A DNA stretch of 37,022 nt from Microbacterium sp. Its GTDB lineage: Bacteria; Actinomycetota; Actinomycetes; Actinomycetales; Microbacteriaceae. Position 1 is the stretch's first letter; every line of letters starts with the position of its first letter. Positions 1 through 7,500 of this stretch are shown piece after piece. The position numbers were made by a program, and so were the translations under genes. The DNA is taken from contig QFPM01000029.1 in assembly GCA_003248655.1 (NCBI GenBank), forward strand, positions 1 through 37,022. The letters are read 5' to 3'. The notes beneath the pieces were generated by a model, which was given only the letters and a program-made list of their open reading frames with translations, searched no databases and was not told the origin of the DNA.

Positions 1-125
1 AGCAGCGCGACCAGCGGGAGCCCGTTGCCGTCGACGAGCTGGTGGATCTTCGTCGACAGGCCGCCTCGGGAGCGGCCGACCGCGTGATCAGGCGGCTCGA
101 CGCCCGGATTCGTGTAATTCGATCC
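1..125 (-). CDS. IS5-family transposase, OrfB part (runs off the window)
   Basis: Read on the minus strand, this gives GSNYTNPGVEPPDHAVGRSR and then GGLSTKIHQLVDGNGLPL, the middle of an IS427-type transposase. The frame is offset by +1 from OrfA. A run of five G residues near 128-136 is a plausible slip site. The C-terminal part with the remaining catalytic residues lies outside the window. The first 99 bases recur as an exact inverted copy at the right end of the window. Confidence 0.75.
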
Positions 126-483
126 AGCCCCCTGTGAGGCGCTTCGTGTTCGTCGCGTGCTGATGCGCGCGGGCGATCGTGGAGTCCACCGACAGCGACC
201 ACTCCACCAGCCCCGCCTCGTCCGCGGCGGCGGTGAGTGTGGCGAGCACCTTGTCCCAGGTGCCTTCCGTGGCCATGCGGTGATGCCAGGTCCATACCGT
301 CTGCCACGGCCCGAACACCTCCGGCAGATCCCGCCACGCGATCCCGCACCGATACCGGTAGACGATGCCCTCGACCATCAACCGCGTGTCCGCGAAGGGC
401 CGTCCCCTGCGCCCGGTCGGGCGCGGCAGCATCTCCTCGAGCAACGACCACTGAGCATCCGAGAGCACCTGAAACCGCGTCAC
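88..483 (-). CDS. IS5-family (IS427-like) transposase, OrfA part
   Basis: This is the N-terminal half of a small DDE transposase of the IS5 family, 131 residues from a GTG start at 483. It begins with the LSDAQWSLLEEMLP helix typical of the family, then the GRRGRP and GIAWRDLP motifs, and carries the first catalytic Asp in SVDSTIARAHQHAT. The frame stops after HESGRRAA. The rest of the protein continues in another frame (see OrfB), a two-ORF arrangement known in the IS427 subgroup, where a ribosomal frameshift makes the fusion. The terminal repeat lies just upstream at about 511-530. Family assignment is confident; whether the frameshift is programmed or a lesion cannot be decided here. Confidence 0.85.
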   Translation of the reverse strand: MTRFQVLSDAQWSLLEEMLPRPTGRRGRPFADTRLMVEGIVYRYRCGIAWRDLPEVFGPWQTVWTWHHRMATEGTWDKVLATLTAAADEAGLVEWSLSVDSTIARAHQHATNTKRLTGGWIELHESGRRAA

Positions 484-510
484 GACCTCAGACTCTCAGC
501 GCGCCGCCGA

Positions 511-530
511 ACTATTTGTCAGACACGCCC
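511..530 (-). repeat. Probable terminal inverted repeat of the IS5-family element
   Basis: Read on the minus strand, the sequence starts GGGCGTGTCTGACAAATAG just ahead of the transposase. This resembles IS427-type ends. The bases outside it are TAG, which would fit a short target duplication, but the other end of the IS is outside the window so the duplication cannot be confirmed. Confidence 0.6.
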
Positions 531-848
531 TAGCTCTTTCTTGCCCTTGCCCTTGCTGCTTGTGCTTCTCGCCGATGTCGTCGCAGAGTCGCGCGCCCGG
601 GCGATCAATCCACCATCTGCTCGGCCAGAAGATTGAGTCGTCGACCCGTCTCGTTCATGCGGAACCGCGGGGAGCGGTTGGGATGAGTGCCCCAGGATTC
701 GACCGCGAGGAAAAGGCGCACTGGCGATTCCAGCTCGTCAAACCAGCCGCATTTTACTCGGCCTGGATACGCCGTCCTCTTCCGTCCGACGGCGCCTGAC
801 CCAGCTTTTGGTTCGGCGACGGCCTACAGGGCTGAAGTTAGTGATGAG
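531..848. other. Gene-free stretch between the IS and the ccdA remnant
   Basis: I find no supportable gene here. On the minus strand, about 530-602 encodes a short Lys/Gly-rich tail (KGKGKKE) running into the IS. It could be the cut C-terminus of a gene disrupted by the IS, but it is too short to name. The plus-strand frames look like chance high-GC frames. Confidence 0.5.
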
Positions 849-1262
849 CTAGATCGGCAAGACTGTCCCGCTGATGAGTCCTTGGAGCGAGTAGACGAGC
901 ATTGTCCACAGCCCGCCGATCAGGAAGATGCCGATTCCGATCACTGCGACGCCGCTGGCGATGTTGATCGCGCGGATGTGCCGGCGCAGGAACGCGGTCG
1001 CTGTGGTCGCCCATCCCAGCCCGGCGGCGAGGGCCAGGAACGGCAGGCCGAGGCCGACACAGTACACGGTGGCGAGCAGTGCGCCCCGTGGTGCCGATGC
1101 GGCGCTGAGGCTGAGTGCGGAGATCGCAGCGAGCGTGGGGCCGAGACGGGGCGTCCAACCGAGGCCGAAGGCGATGCCCAGCATAGGTGCGCCGGCCAGG
1201 CCGGTTGAGGGTCTGATGCCGAGTTTCGCGGTGCGCTGTGCTGCAGGCCGGAAGTCGGTGCG
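849..1262 (-). pseudogene. ccdA: Remnant of CcdA/DsbD-type membrane thiol transporter
   Basis: The frame encodes the C-terminal half of a CcdA protein, which carries reducing power across the membrane for cytochrome c maturation or periplasmic thiol reduction. Recognisable parts are STGLAGAPMLGIAFGLGWTP, three hydrophobic helices and a short tail. The N-terminal half with the first redox Cys is absent: homology fades near 1262 and the frame runs into the start of ackA on the other strand. The motif normally read as GWTPCxGPTL is GWTPRLGPTL here, so the second redox Cys is also lost. The first ATG in frame is at 1184, giving 111 residues. I read it as a dead fragment; a divergent non-redox membrane protein is less likely. 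Confidence 0.7.
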
Positions 1263-1316
1263 GTGGAGACCATAGAATCCGACGACTACGGTGGTGGAGC
1301 CTTCGGGAGGTCGCGG

Positions 1317-1907
1317 ATGACGGTCGTTTTCGTCCTCAATGCGGCCTCATCCTCGGTCAAGTGGAGACTGGTCGACGGGGAAACGGGCACGACGATCCGG
1401 GGCGGCGTCGTGGAGCGGCTCGGCCACGCCGGTGCGGATGGGCGTGAGCACGGCGCCGTGATCAGCACGCTGCTGGCCGGACTGGAGCACGAGCGCATCG
1501 CGGTCATCGGCCACCGCGTCGTGCACGGCGGCGACCGATTCGCAGCGGCTGCGCTGATTACTGACGAGGTTGAACATCAGATCGACGAGCTCGCCACCCT
1601 GGCTCCGTTGCACAACCCGGTCAACCTGACCGGCATCCGCGCCGCGCGCGCCGCCTTCCCGGACATCCCGAACGTCGCGGTGTTCGACACCGCGTTCCAC
1701 CGCACCCTGCCGGCTGCGTCGGCATCGCATGCGCTTCCCGCAGACCTCGTCCAGCGACATCAGATCCGCCGATACGGCTTCCACGGCATCTCCTGCCACC
1801 ACGTCTCCGCCCGCACCGCCGAACTGCTCGGGCGCCCGCTGTCGGAGCTTCGGCTGATCATCTTCCACCTGGGCAACGGGGCATCCGCTTGCGCAATGGC
1901 CGGCGGC
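1317..1907 (+). pseudogene. ackA: Acetate kinase, 5' part (split by IS21 insertion)
   Basis: Acetate kinase interconverts acetyl phosphate and ADP with acetate and ATP. These 197 codons from the ATG at 1317 hold the N-terminal ASKHA nucleotide-binding part: VLNAASSSVKWRL (usual form NAGSSSLK), GHRVVHGG, APLHNPVNL, VFDTAFH, RYGFHGIS and HLGNGAS. Two departures stand out by eye: NAGSSS is NAASSS, and the His of HGTSH appears as Cys (HGISC). The frame is cut after AMAGG by the IS21 element and continues in frame at 14118. The joined protein would be 373 residues, near normal length for the family. The insertion inactivates the gene. A phosphoketolase, which makes acetyl phosphate, lies downstream in the same window. 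Confidence 0.93.
1901..1907 (+). repeat. 7-bp target duplication of IS21 element, left copy
   Basis: CGGCGGC precedes the element end (TGAGTATTTGG) and recurs at 14111-14117 directly after the other end (AATATTCA). Removing 1908-14117 restores the acetate kinase frame (GGRSVETSMGMTPLEG). Confidence 0.95.
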
Positions 1908-2032
1908 TGAGTATTTGGAGTCGTGAGCGCCACTGATTATTGCGGTTGAGCGCCAGTCGATATTCACTCTCGGGGCCACTGGTATTGCCGGTGAGCGCCA
2001 CCCCCGCGGGCGCGACGCTCACCGGCCCGGTT

Positions 2033-2782
2033 TCAGCCGGCCGCGGCGGCGGTCTGCTCGCGCATGTTGACGTCGCCGGTCTCGATCCAGAGGGTGTTGT
2101 GGACGATGCGGTCCATGATCGCGTCGGCATGGACCCCGCCGCCGAGGCGCTGGTGCCAGTCCTTCTTCGCGTATTGGGTGCAGAACACCGTCGAGGTCGC
2201 GTCGTAACGCCTCTCGAGGAGCTCGAGCAGCATGGACCGGACGTCGTCGGTGGGCGGGTCGAGCAACCACTCGTCGATCACCAGCAGCGTGAACGTGGAG
2301 TACTTCCGCAGCCACTTCTCCCTGCCCGCGGGGCGGTCTTTCGCGGCGGCCCAGGTCTCTTCGAGGTCGGGCAGGCGGATGTAGTGCGCCCGGTAGCGGT
2401 GCTGACACGCCTGTTTCGCCAACGCGGACCCGAGGTAGGACTTCCCGGAGCCGGTGAAGCCTTGGAACACGACGTTCATGTGCCGGGTGATGAACTGACA
2501 GGTCCCGAGCTGCGCGATCACACCCCGGTCCAGGCCGCGCTGTTCGAGCAGATCGACGCGGCGCAGGTCCGCGTTCGGGTATCGCAGCCCCGCCCGCCGG
2601 ATCAGCCCCTCGACCTTCGAGTGGGTGAACGCGGCGTGGGCGTCGTCGACGGCGAGCTTGATGCGCTCTTCGAACACCAACCCCATGGTGAGGGTGTCGT
2701 CCTGGACGTCGAACGCGTCGATCAGGGCGGGGACGCCCATCTCCCGCAGCTTCCGCTTCGTCTCCGCATCGAGCCGACTCAT
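2033..2782 (-). CDS. istB: IS21 helper ATPase IstB
   Basis: IstB is the AAA+ ATPase that assists IstA in target selection and strand transfer. The ATG at 2782 overlaps the istA stop as ATGA, giving 249 residues. Visible motifs are Walker A in GFTGSGKSYLG, Walker B in TLLVIDEWLL, and the DRIVHNTLWIETG tail typical of the family. The gene looks intact, but its partner istA is broken by TnB, so the element should not be able to move unless a second IS21 copy supplies IstA. Extending upstream to 2839 would overlap istA and is not supported. Confidence 0.93.
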   Translation of the reverse strand: MSRLDAETKRKLREMGVPALIDAFDVQDDTLTMGLVFEERIKLAVDDAHAAFTHSKVEGLIRRAGLRYPNADLRRVDLLEQRGLDRGVIAQLGTCQFITRHMNVVFQGFTGSGKSYLGSALAKQACQHRYRAHYIRLPDLEETWAAAKDRPAGREKWLRKYSTFTLLVIDEWLLDPPTDDVRSMLLELLERRYDATSTVFCTQYAKKDWHQRLGGGVHADAIMDRIVHNTLWIETGDVNMREQTAAAAG

Positions 2783-3033
2783 CGGGTGCCTCCCGCGTAG
2801 TAGTCGGCGCCGCGGACATACCCGGCCGGTTCCTCCCAAGCACTCGGTTCGAACCTTGGCTGTCGCCTGCCGGTCTGCTCCTGGTTCGACTCCAGGATCG
2901 GTCGCAGATGCGCATACCGCGGCGACCTCACCCGCGACTGCAGCGCGATGCCGGCCGCCGCCTCGACCCGTGCCGCGGAGTAGCGTCTCGTCATCCGCAG
3001 CACTGCCAGCGCAGCGTCCAGGCCCTGCTCATC
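2779..3033 (-). pseudogene. istA: IS21 transposase IstA, C-terminal fragment
   Basis: The 84 residues include LAVLRMTRRYSAARVEAAAG, SPRYAHLRPIL and a C-terminal YYAGGTR; this is the C-terminal region of IstA. The TGA overlaps the istB ATG. The fragment joins in frame to 12639-13949 when TnB and one copy of its 9-bp target repeat are removed (ESVPV then DEQGLD), giving about 521 residues. Confidence 0.92.
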
Positions 3034-3042
3034 GACGGGCAC
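3034..3042 (+). repeat. 9-bp target duplication of TnB, left copy
   Basis: GACGGGCAC occurs here and at 12639-12647, directly outside the TGTG...CACA ends of TnB. Precise removal restores istA. Confidence 0.93.
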
Positions 3043-3215
3043 TGTGACTGTTGCAGGTATGTGGCGGCATTCTTGCTGAGATACGTGGCGGCAAGGCCCG
3101 TCCATCCAGGAACGACACTGTCCGCAAGCTGGGGGCAGCAACGATCGCCAGGACGTCGGCATCGACAATGGCCGGAGATCTCTTTGTGGTGGAGGCTGCC
3201 GATCAGGAAGCGTGG
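3043..3215 (+). repeat. TnB left end with iterated transposase-site-like boxes
   Basis: The first 30 bases align with the TnA end: TGTG(G)A, then GTTGC or TTTGC, then TGGCGG, then TTCT. A second TGGCGGCA box follows near 3084. No gene lies between this end and the cadD stop. Confidence 0.7.
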
Positions 3216-3815
3216 TTAGAAACCGAAGGCCCCGCCGCTGACCAGGATGAAGAAACCCAGGCCGATCAGCACGATGGGGAACAGGATGTGTTCCCAGCGC
3301 TCCAGGACCTCGGCGATCGGTCGCCGGGTGGCGACGAACTTGGCCAGGCCCACCAGCACCGCGACCAGGGCCAGGAACACGATGCAGTAGGCAGCCACAG
3401 CCCCCGGTCCGACGCTGAGGAAGACCGGGGCGTAGACGCCGATGTTGTCCCCGCCGTTGGCGAAGGTCACCCCGGCCACGGTCCAGACGGCGACATTCTT
3501 GCCCTCGATCTTGGCGTCGTCATCATCGTCTTCGCCTCTGCGCCACCCCTGCCAGGCCGCCCACACTCCCAGGCCCAGCGGGATGAGCCCGAAGTAGGGG
3601 ATGACCCCCGGGGGCAAGAACGCGCCCGCGCCTAAGGACACGAGCACTGCCGCAACCAGGATGCCGGTGAAGCCGAGGTACTGGCCGACCAGGATTCGGA
3701 CGGTGGTCCCACGCTGGCCCGCACCACGGCCGAAGAACAGGGATAGCACGATGATGTCGTCGATGTTGGTAACCAGGAACAGACCGATCGCCTGGAGGGT
3801 TGAGGACAGGATCAC
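3216..3815 (-). CDS. cadD: CadD-family cadmium resistance transporter (TnB copy)
   Basis: This 199-residue membrane protein of the CadD family (LysE superfamily) is expected to remove Cd(II) from the cytoplasm. The GTG start at 3815 overlaps the stop of the regulator as GTGA. Visible are the signature TNIDDIIVLSLFF in the first helix, NGGDNIGVYAPVF in the central part, about five to six hydrophobic helices and a C-terminal ILFPIVLIGLGFFIL helix. Between helices 3 and 4 is an acidic loop (GEDDDDDAKIEGK), a candidate cytoplasmic metal-collecting segment. The regulator and transporter form one two-gene operon. A close homologue lies at 7857-8459. Confidence 0.9.
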   Translation of the reverse strand: MILSSTLQAIGLFLVTNIDDIIVLSLFFGRGAGQRGTTVRILVGQYLGFTGILVAAVLVSLGAGAFLPPGVIPYFGLIPLGLGVWAAWQGWRRGEDDDDDAKIEGKNVAVWTVAGVTFANGGDNIGVYAPVFLSVGPGAVAAYCIVFLALVAVLVGLAKFVATRRPIAEVLERWEHILFPIVLIGLGFFILVSGGAFGF

Positions 3816-4171
3816 GCGCCCACCCCCTTCTCGCAGCAGCCGGGCACGGAGCAGGCCGGGTCCAGGCACGGGGCACTCTCATCCACCGCGAGGGTGACCT
3901 CGACCAGAGCAATCAGCACCCGCGCCAGGTGTGCATCGGCGATCTCGTACCGGGTCTGGCGGCCCTCGGCCACGGCGACCGCGATCCCGCAGTCCCGCAA
4001 GCACGCCAGGTGGTTCGACACGTTCGACCGGCTCAGCCCCAAGTCCCGCGCCAGTTCGGCCGGGTAGGCCGGCCGTTCCAGCAAGGTCATCAGGATCCGC
4101 GACCGGGTGGGGTCGGCCATCGCCCGGCCCAACCGGTTCATCACGTCAACACGAGAGGCAATGGTCAGCAT
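3812..4171 (-). CDS. cmtR: CmtR-like Cd/Pb-sensing ArsR-family repressor (TnB copy)
   Basis: This 119-residue winged-helix repressor reads very like Mycobacterium tuberculosis CmtR. The DNA-binding helix is LSRSNVSNHLACLRDCG. Cys57 and Cys61 in that helix and Cys102 in the tail (SAPCLDPAC) sit at the positions of the three known CmtR ligands. The tail adds further cysteines at 107, 112 and 113. It should repress its own gene and cadD until Cd(II) or Pb(II) binds. The ATG lies 7 bases after a TATAGT -10 box with no ribosome-binding site, so the transcript is probably leaderless. Confidence 0.9.
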   Translation of the reverse strand: MLTIASRVDVMNRLGRAMADPTRSRILMTLLERPAYPAELARDLGLSRSNVSNHLACLRDCGIAVAVAEGRQTRYEIADAHLARVLIALVEVTLAVDESAPCLDPACSVPGCCEKGVGA

Positions 4172-4201
4172 TCACTGAACTATACAGTATGAGCTGAACT
4201 T
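4172..4201 (-). promoter_or_regulatory. Promoter/operator of the TnB cmtR-cadD operon
   Basis: On the minus strand, AGTTCAG occurs twice 19 bases apart (complements at 4194-4200 and 4175-4181), and the second overlaps the -10 box TATAGT (4179-4184). The same arrangement stands before the TnA copy at 7472-7497, so I infer CmtR binding sites. The -10 box lies 7 bases from the ATG. Confidence 0.65.
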
Positions 4202-4368
4202 ACAGTGTCGCCTCGTAAAGCTATAGCTAAACGAGCCACGGCGCCCATGCCTCGTTGCGAGGTTCACGCCCACGCGGTCTCGAGGCCGTGAGTGGTCTCA
4301 GAAACTCGTCTCGACGATTCTTGTCTCGGTTTGTGGACTATTTGGGGTTTACGAGTCAGACTGGGGAG
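4202..4368. other. Divergent intergenic of TnB, candidate res site
   Basis: The interval lies between the divergent cmtR and resolvase genes. It holds short repeated motifs (ACTCGTCTCGACGATTC, CTTGTCTCGG, TTTACGAGTC). Tn552/Tn3-type resolvases usually act on a res site next to their own gene, so this is the natural place for it. Subsites cannot be defined by eye. Confidence 0.35.
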
Positions 4369-4455
4369 ATGAGGCTGTTGGGGTATACGAGGGTGAGCAC
4401 GGTGAGTCAGGATGCGCGTCTCCAACTCGACGCGCTGATGGCGGCAGGCGTGGAG
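4369..4455 (+). pseudogene. Serine resolvase of TnB, N-terminal fragment
   Basis: Twenty-nine codons, MRLLGYTRVSTVSQDARLQL and DALMAAGVE, hold the catalytic Ser motif (RVST) of a small serine recombinase. A GGGGAG ribosome site precedes the ATG at 4369. The frame is cut by TnA within GGCGTGGAG (4447-4455) and resumes at 9870 (ARDVFSDVTSG). The rejoined protein is 200 residues. Confidence 0.92.
4447..4455 (+). repeat. 9-bp target duplication of TnA, left copy
   Basis: GGCGTGGAG occurs here and at 9861-9869, immediately outside the TGTGGAG...CTCCACA ends of TnA. Removal of 4456-9869 restores the resolvase frame. Confidence 0.95.
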
Positions 4456-4503
4456 TGTGGAGTTTGCCGCTCTTTGGCGGTGTTCTGTGATCGCTTCGTG
4501 TCG

Positions 4504-5316
4504 CTAGTTGCCGATGACGAGAATGCTCGCGGCGGCTTCAATGACGTCGTCGGTAATGGTGTCGAGCTGGTTGATCTTCAGCACGCGATTGATCTGGGGG
4601 AAGAGCCGTTCGAGCAGGCGGAAGTTGCCGCGGGTGATGCGTTCGATGGCGGCGATGGCTTGAGCGTCGGTGAAGTCGTCAGGGTCGAGAGTCCTGCCGA
4701 GTCGCTTCCAGTGGCGGTTGAGAACGAAGAGGAGCTCTTCCCGGCCAAGGGCGCGGTAGTGGTGTGAGAAGCCGAGGCGGCTGTAGAGCTGGGGGTAGTG
4801 ACGGAAGCGTTCGTCGATACCGGGCATGCCGATCAGGATCATCGCGAGATGCGTGCGGTCGTGACGGTCGCGGAGAAGCTCCAAGGCGGTCGGGGTGAGC
4901 CGTTCGGCTTCGTCGATGATGAGGAGCTCGACCAGGCGGGTGACGTCGTTCTGCCTGACCACTTCACCGTCGGGCATGAGGGAGCGGAGGTGCTCGTCGG
5001 CGCAGAGTCCGACTTTGATCTGCCAGTGGTCGATGTCGTGCATGAGGTCCTTGGGCCGGCAGAGGACTTCGGGTGTGTAGAAGACGGTGCGGGATCGGTT
5101 CGCCAGGGCATAGTGCTTTGCGTCGTGATCGCCTCTCGGTCCCCACGCGTTGATGTAGGGCTCGAGGGCGTCCCAGTTCGCGTAGCGGCGGGCGGAGTTG
5201 GTTTTCCCGACGCCGGCGGCGCCGTGGCAGATCCCGATGGTTTTCTCCTTTCGGACGGCGTTGGCGAACTCGGTGAAGCGTCGGTGTTCTTTGGTGACGA
5301 TGAATGCCTGGTTCAT
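4504..5316 (-). CDS. TniB-like AAA ATPase transposition protein (TnA)
   Basis: This 270-residue AAA+ ATPase is expected to bind target DNA and activate the DDE transposase, as TniB or MuB does. Walker A is GAAGVGKTN at residues 32-40 and Walker B is LLIIDEAE at 131-138, followed by LRDRHDRTHLAMILIG (sensor region) and FRLLERLFPQINRVLKIN. The ATG at 5316 overlaps the transposase stop as TGATG. The C-terminal codons (AAASILVIGN) end only 48 bases from the transposon end. Its closest relative in the window is the TnB copy at 11773. Confidence 0.9.
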   Translation of the reverse strand: MNQAFIVTKEHRRFTEFANAVRKEKTIGICHGAAGVGKTNSARRYANWDALEPYINAWGPRGDHDAKHYALANRSRTVFYTPEVLCRPKDLMHDIDHWQIKVGLCADEHLRSLMPDGEVVRQNDVTRLVELLIIDEAERLTPTALELLRDRHDRTHLAMILIGMPGIDERFRHYPQLYSRLGFSHHYRALGREELLFVLNRHWKRLGRTLDPDDFTDAQAIAAIERITRGNFRLLERLFPQINRVLKINQLDTITDDVIEAAASILVIGN

Positions 5317-6701
5317 CACTCGTCCTCTTCGTAGGTGCGAAGCCGTGGCCGCCGCTTGATCGGTTCGGGGGTGCGAGGTTCCTGGCGGGTGGCAACGGTC
5401 GGAATGCGATCGTGGATTGCACGACGCAGCTGCTTGCGGCGGGCGCGGCGGGCGGTTTCGATGTCGCGGAGGCTGAGGCGGAGGTTGGGGTGGGCCTCGT
5501 CGATGGCGGTGCAGATGAACGTGTCGCGGTCGTAGACGCGGATCTCGGAGATGTCCCGGGGGTCGTACCGGATCGTGATGGTGTGACCGACGAACGGCGC
5601 CAGGGTTGGGGCGAGGTAGCGCTGGCCTTGGAAGTGGATGCCGTCGCGTTGCACGACCCGGTTCTTCGGAACAGTAAGGAGCAGCCCGTCGAGCTCTTGA
5701 AGGCTCTCGGGCATCCGCGGAAGCCAGCCGTCCGCGACCCACGCATCCCGGGGTGAGATCCCCAGCTCGCTGTGGGGCCGGTCGTTGTAGGTGCCGATGA
5801 AGTCGCCGATGGCACGGTCGAGGCCTGCGAGGTCGAGCATAGGCATTGGTGTTCGGCTGCCGGGTCCGAGGTGGCCGGGGAGCGTGGCTAGGAGTTCGGT
5901 GTTGATGGTTCCGAAGAACCGTTCGATCTTCCCGCGGCCTTGGGGTCGCCCGACGGCGGAGTGGACGATCCTGATGTGCAGGGCGAGTGCGGTCTGCTCG
6001 AGGTGATGGCTGATGAAGTCGGAGCCGTGGTCGACGTGGAGGATTTCGGGGATGCCGCACATTGCCCACGCCGGGTCGGTCTTCCGCCAGATCGCCTGTC
6101 GGAGAGCGAGGGCGGTGTTGATGACTGAGGGTGCGCCGGTGAAGACCATGTATCCGCAGATGGCGCGGGAGTAGTCGTCCATGACCGTGGTGAGCCAGGG
6201 CCGGTCGGGTTTCCCGTCCGCGCCGACGATGAGGATGTCGAGCTCGGTGTGGTCGGACTGCCACGTCTGGTTGGGGTGTTCCGCCCGGCGCCGAAAGACG
6301 AGCTCGTGCTTGTCCCGGTACGAGACCGGTCCCTCAAGTGCCAGCGTGACAAGGGCCGGATCGAGTGCCTGGACGATCTGGCGGACGGTCGCGTAACTCG
6401 GCACCGGCAGTTCGTGAGCTTCCGCCTCCGCGGAGGCGAGCCGGTGCAAGGTGGCGATGCTTGGGCGTGGCCGGGTCAGCGCCAATCGTTCGATGAACGC
6501 GACAGTCTCCGCTGATGTTCGGCGGCCCCCCTTGTCGTTGCGGTCATGAGGTTCGAGGGCTGCGATGCCGCCTGCGCGGTAGAGCTGGTGCCAGCGTTGG
6601 AGGGTGCGGGCGGAGATCCCGGTCTCCCGGGCGAGGACGGCGAGCGGGATCTGGTCTTCGACATGAAGCCGAAGAACACGCCACCGTTCGACCGCGTCCA
6701 T
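5316..6701 (-). CDS. Mu/Tni-type DDE transposase (TnA)
   Basis: This 461-residue transposase has a helix-turn-helix N-terminus (PLAVLARETGISARTLQRW), an integrase-core catalytic domain and a Mu-type C-terminal beta-barrel. The catalytic triad is readable as Asp150 (WQSDHTELD), Asp224 (HVDHGSDF) and Glu260 (GRGKIERFFGT), a DD35E spacing. The Mu-type tail is marked by HFQGQRYLAPTLAPFVG and TIRYDPRDISEIRVYD. The ATG at 6701 lies 7 bases after the resolvase stop and the gene overlaps the ATPase, so the three form one operon. It appears complete and could serve TnB, whose own transposase is frameshifted. Confidence 0.92.
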   Translation of the reverse strand: MDAVERWRVLRLHVEDQIPLAVLARETGISARTLQRWHQLYRAGGIAALEPHDRNDKGGRRTSAETVAFIERLALTRPRPSIATLHRLASAEAEAHELPVPSYATVRQIVQALDPALVTLALEGPVSYRDKHELVFRRRAEHPNQTWQSDHTELDILIVGADGKPDRPWLTTVMDDYSRAICGYMVFTGAPSVINTALALRQAIWRKTDPAWAMCGIPEILHVDHGSDFISHHLEQTALALHIRIVHSAVGRPQGRGKIERFFGTINTELLATLPGHLGPGSRTPMPMLDLAGLDRAIGDFIGTYNDRPHSELGISPRDAWVADGWLPRMPESLQELDGLLLTVPKNRVVQRDGIHFQGQRYLAPTLAPFVGHTITIRYDPRDISEIRVYDRDTFICTAIDEAHPNLRLSLRDIETARRARRKQLRRAIHDRIPTVATRQEPRTPEPIKRRPRLRTYEEDE

Positions 6702-6708
6702 GAGTCAC

Positions 6709-7305
6709 TTACACGGTGGTGCTCTCGCGGGCCGCGAAGGCCTGCTGGTGGCGGTAGAGGGTGGCTCGGCTCCAGCCGACGAGTTTCGCGGCATCTGCCG
6801 CGGTCCGGCCCTTGGCCCTGGCCTCGGTGACGAGCTTGAGTTTGTCAGCGACGACGACAGGATCCGACAAGGGCCGGCCGAACTTCGTGCCGCCTTGCCG
6901 AGCAGCAGTGATCCCGGCATTCACCCGTTCCGTGATCAGCTCGCGCTCGTACTCAGCCAAAGTGGCAAGCATGTTCAGCATCAGCCGGCCCGAGGTCGTC
7001 GACGGGTCGATGCCATCAGAGATGCTCTGCACCTGGACGTTTCGCTCCCGAAGGAGCTTCACGGTGTTGAGAACATCGATCAGGGACCGTCCGAGGCGGT
7101 CGACTCGCCAGACGACGACCGTGTCGCCGGGCTTGGCGTAGTCGAGGAGTTTCTTCATTCCGGGCCGGGAGATCGCGGTTCGGCTACCTGAGGTGACGTC
7201 GGCGAAGATGTCGCGCTCCTGCACGCCGGATTTGACCAAGGCGTCGACCTGCAACTTCGCGTCTTGGCTTCTCGTACTGACCCGCGTGTACCCGAGATGC
7301 CTCAC
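6709..7305 (-). CDS. Serine recombinase/resolvase (TnA)
   Basis: A small serine recombinase of the Tn3/Tn552 type that would resolve cointegrates. I choose GTG at 7305 (VRHLGYTRVSTRSQD) because it matches the start of the TnB copy; this gives 198 residues, and a TTG 18 bases upstream would add six. Catalytic Ser10 lies in RVST. Other motifs are VVWRVDRLGRSLIDVL, EYERELITERVNAG and a C-terminal helix-turn-helix (RTAADAAKLVGWSRATLYRH). It lies head to head with cmtR. Confidence 0.9.
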   Translation of the reverse strand: MRHLGYTRVSTRSQDAKLQVDALVKSGVQERDIFADVTSGSRTAISRPGMKKLLDYAKPGDTVVVWRVDRLGRSLIDVLNTVKLLRERNVQVQSISDGIDPSTTSGRLMLNMLATLAEYERELITERVNAGITAARQGGTKFGRPLSDPVVVADKLKLVTEARAKGRTAADAAKLVGWSRATLYRHQQAFAARESTTV

Positions 7306-7470
7306 CCGACCATTGTGCCTCAATAACTGCTAGAAGCGGCGAAGGAAAGACAGTTTGCGGTAAGACATGTTTCCAAGACAAATGGCGTCCCGGAAATCCG
7401 CCACTTCCCTCGGCTGCTCGGAAGGGGTTTCGCGTGCCTCGGAAAACTTTACTTTTTTGAGGCGCGTCGC
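7306..7470. other. Divergent intergenic of TnA, candidate res site
   Basis: The sequence between resolvase and cmtR contains AT-richer blocks (7437-7459) unlike the surrounding GC content. By analogy with related transposons the resolution site and resolvase promoter should lie here. I cannot define subsites. Confidence 0.35.
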
Positions 7471-7500
7471 TAGTTCAGCGTGTGCTGTATAGTTCAGTGC
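7471..7500 (+). promoter_or_regulatory. Promoter/operator of the TnA cmtR-cadD operon
   Basis: TAGTTCAGCG (7471-7480) and TAGTTCAGTG (7490-7499) repeat at 19-base spacing. The -10 box TATAGT (7488-7493) overlaps the second repeat and ends 7 bases before the ATG at 7501. There is no Shine-Dalgarno sequence, so the mRNA is probably leaderless. Repeats, spacing and -10 box are conserved before the TnB copy. Confidence 0.65.

Noticed and set aside
541..800. Small plus-strand ORFs after the IS
   Set aside because: No ribosome site, no recognisable domain, and atypical composition for a host gene.
2019..2915. Long Arg-rich frames opposite and offset to istB and istA
   Set aside because: They overlap well-supported genes in other frames and have no domain-like sequence; they are GC-driven shadow frames.
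4255..4767. A 170-residue plus-strand frame across the TnA left end
   Set aside because: Only its first codons from 4369 are meaningful (resolvase N-terminus); the rest is antisense to the TnA ATPase and an artefact of the insertion junction.
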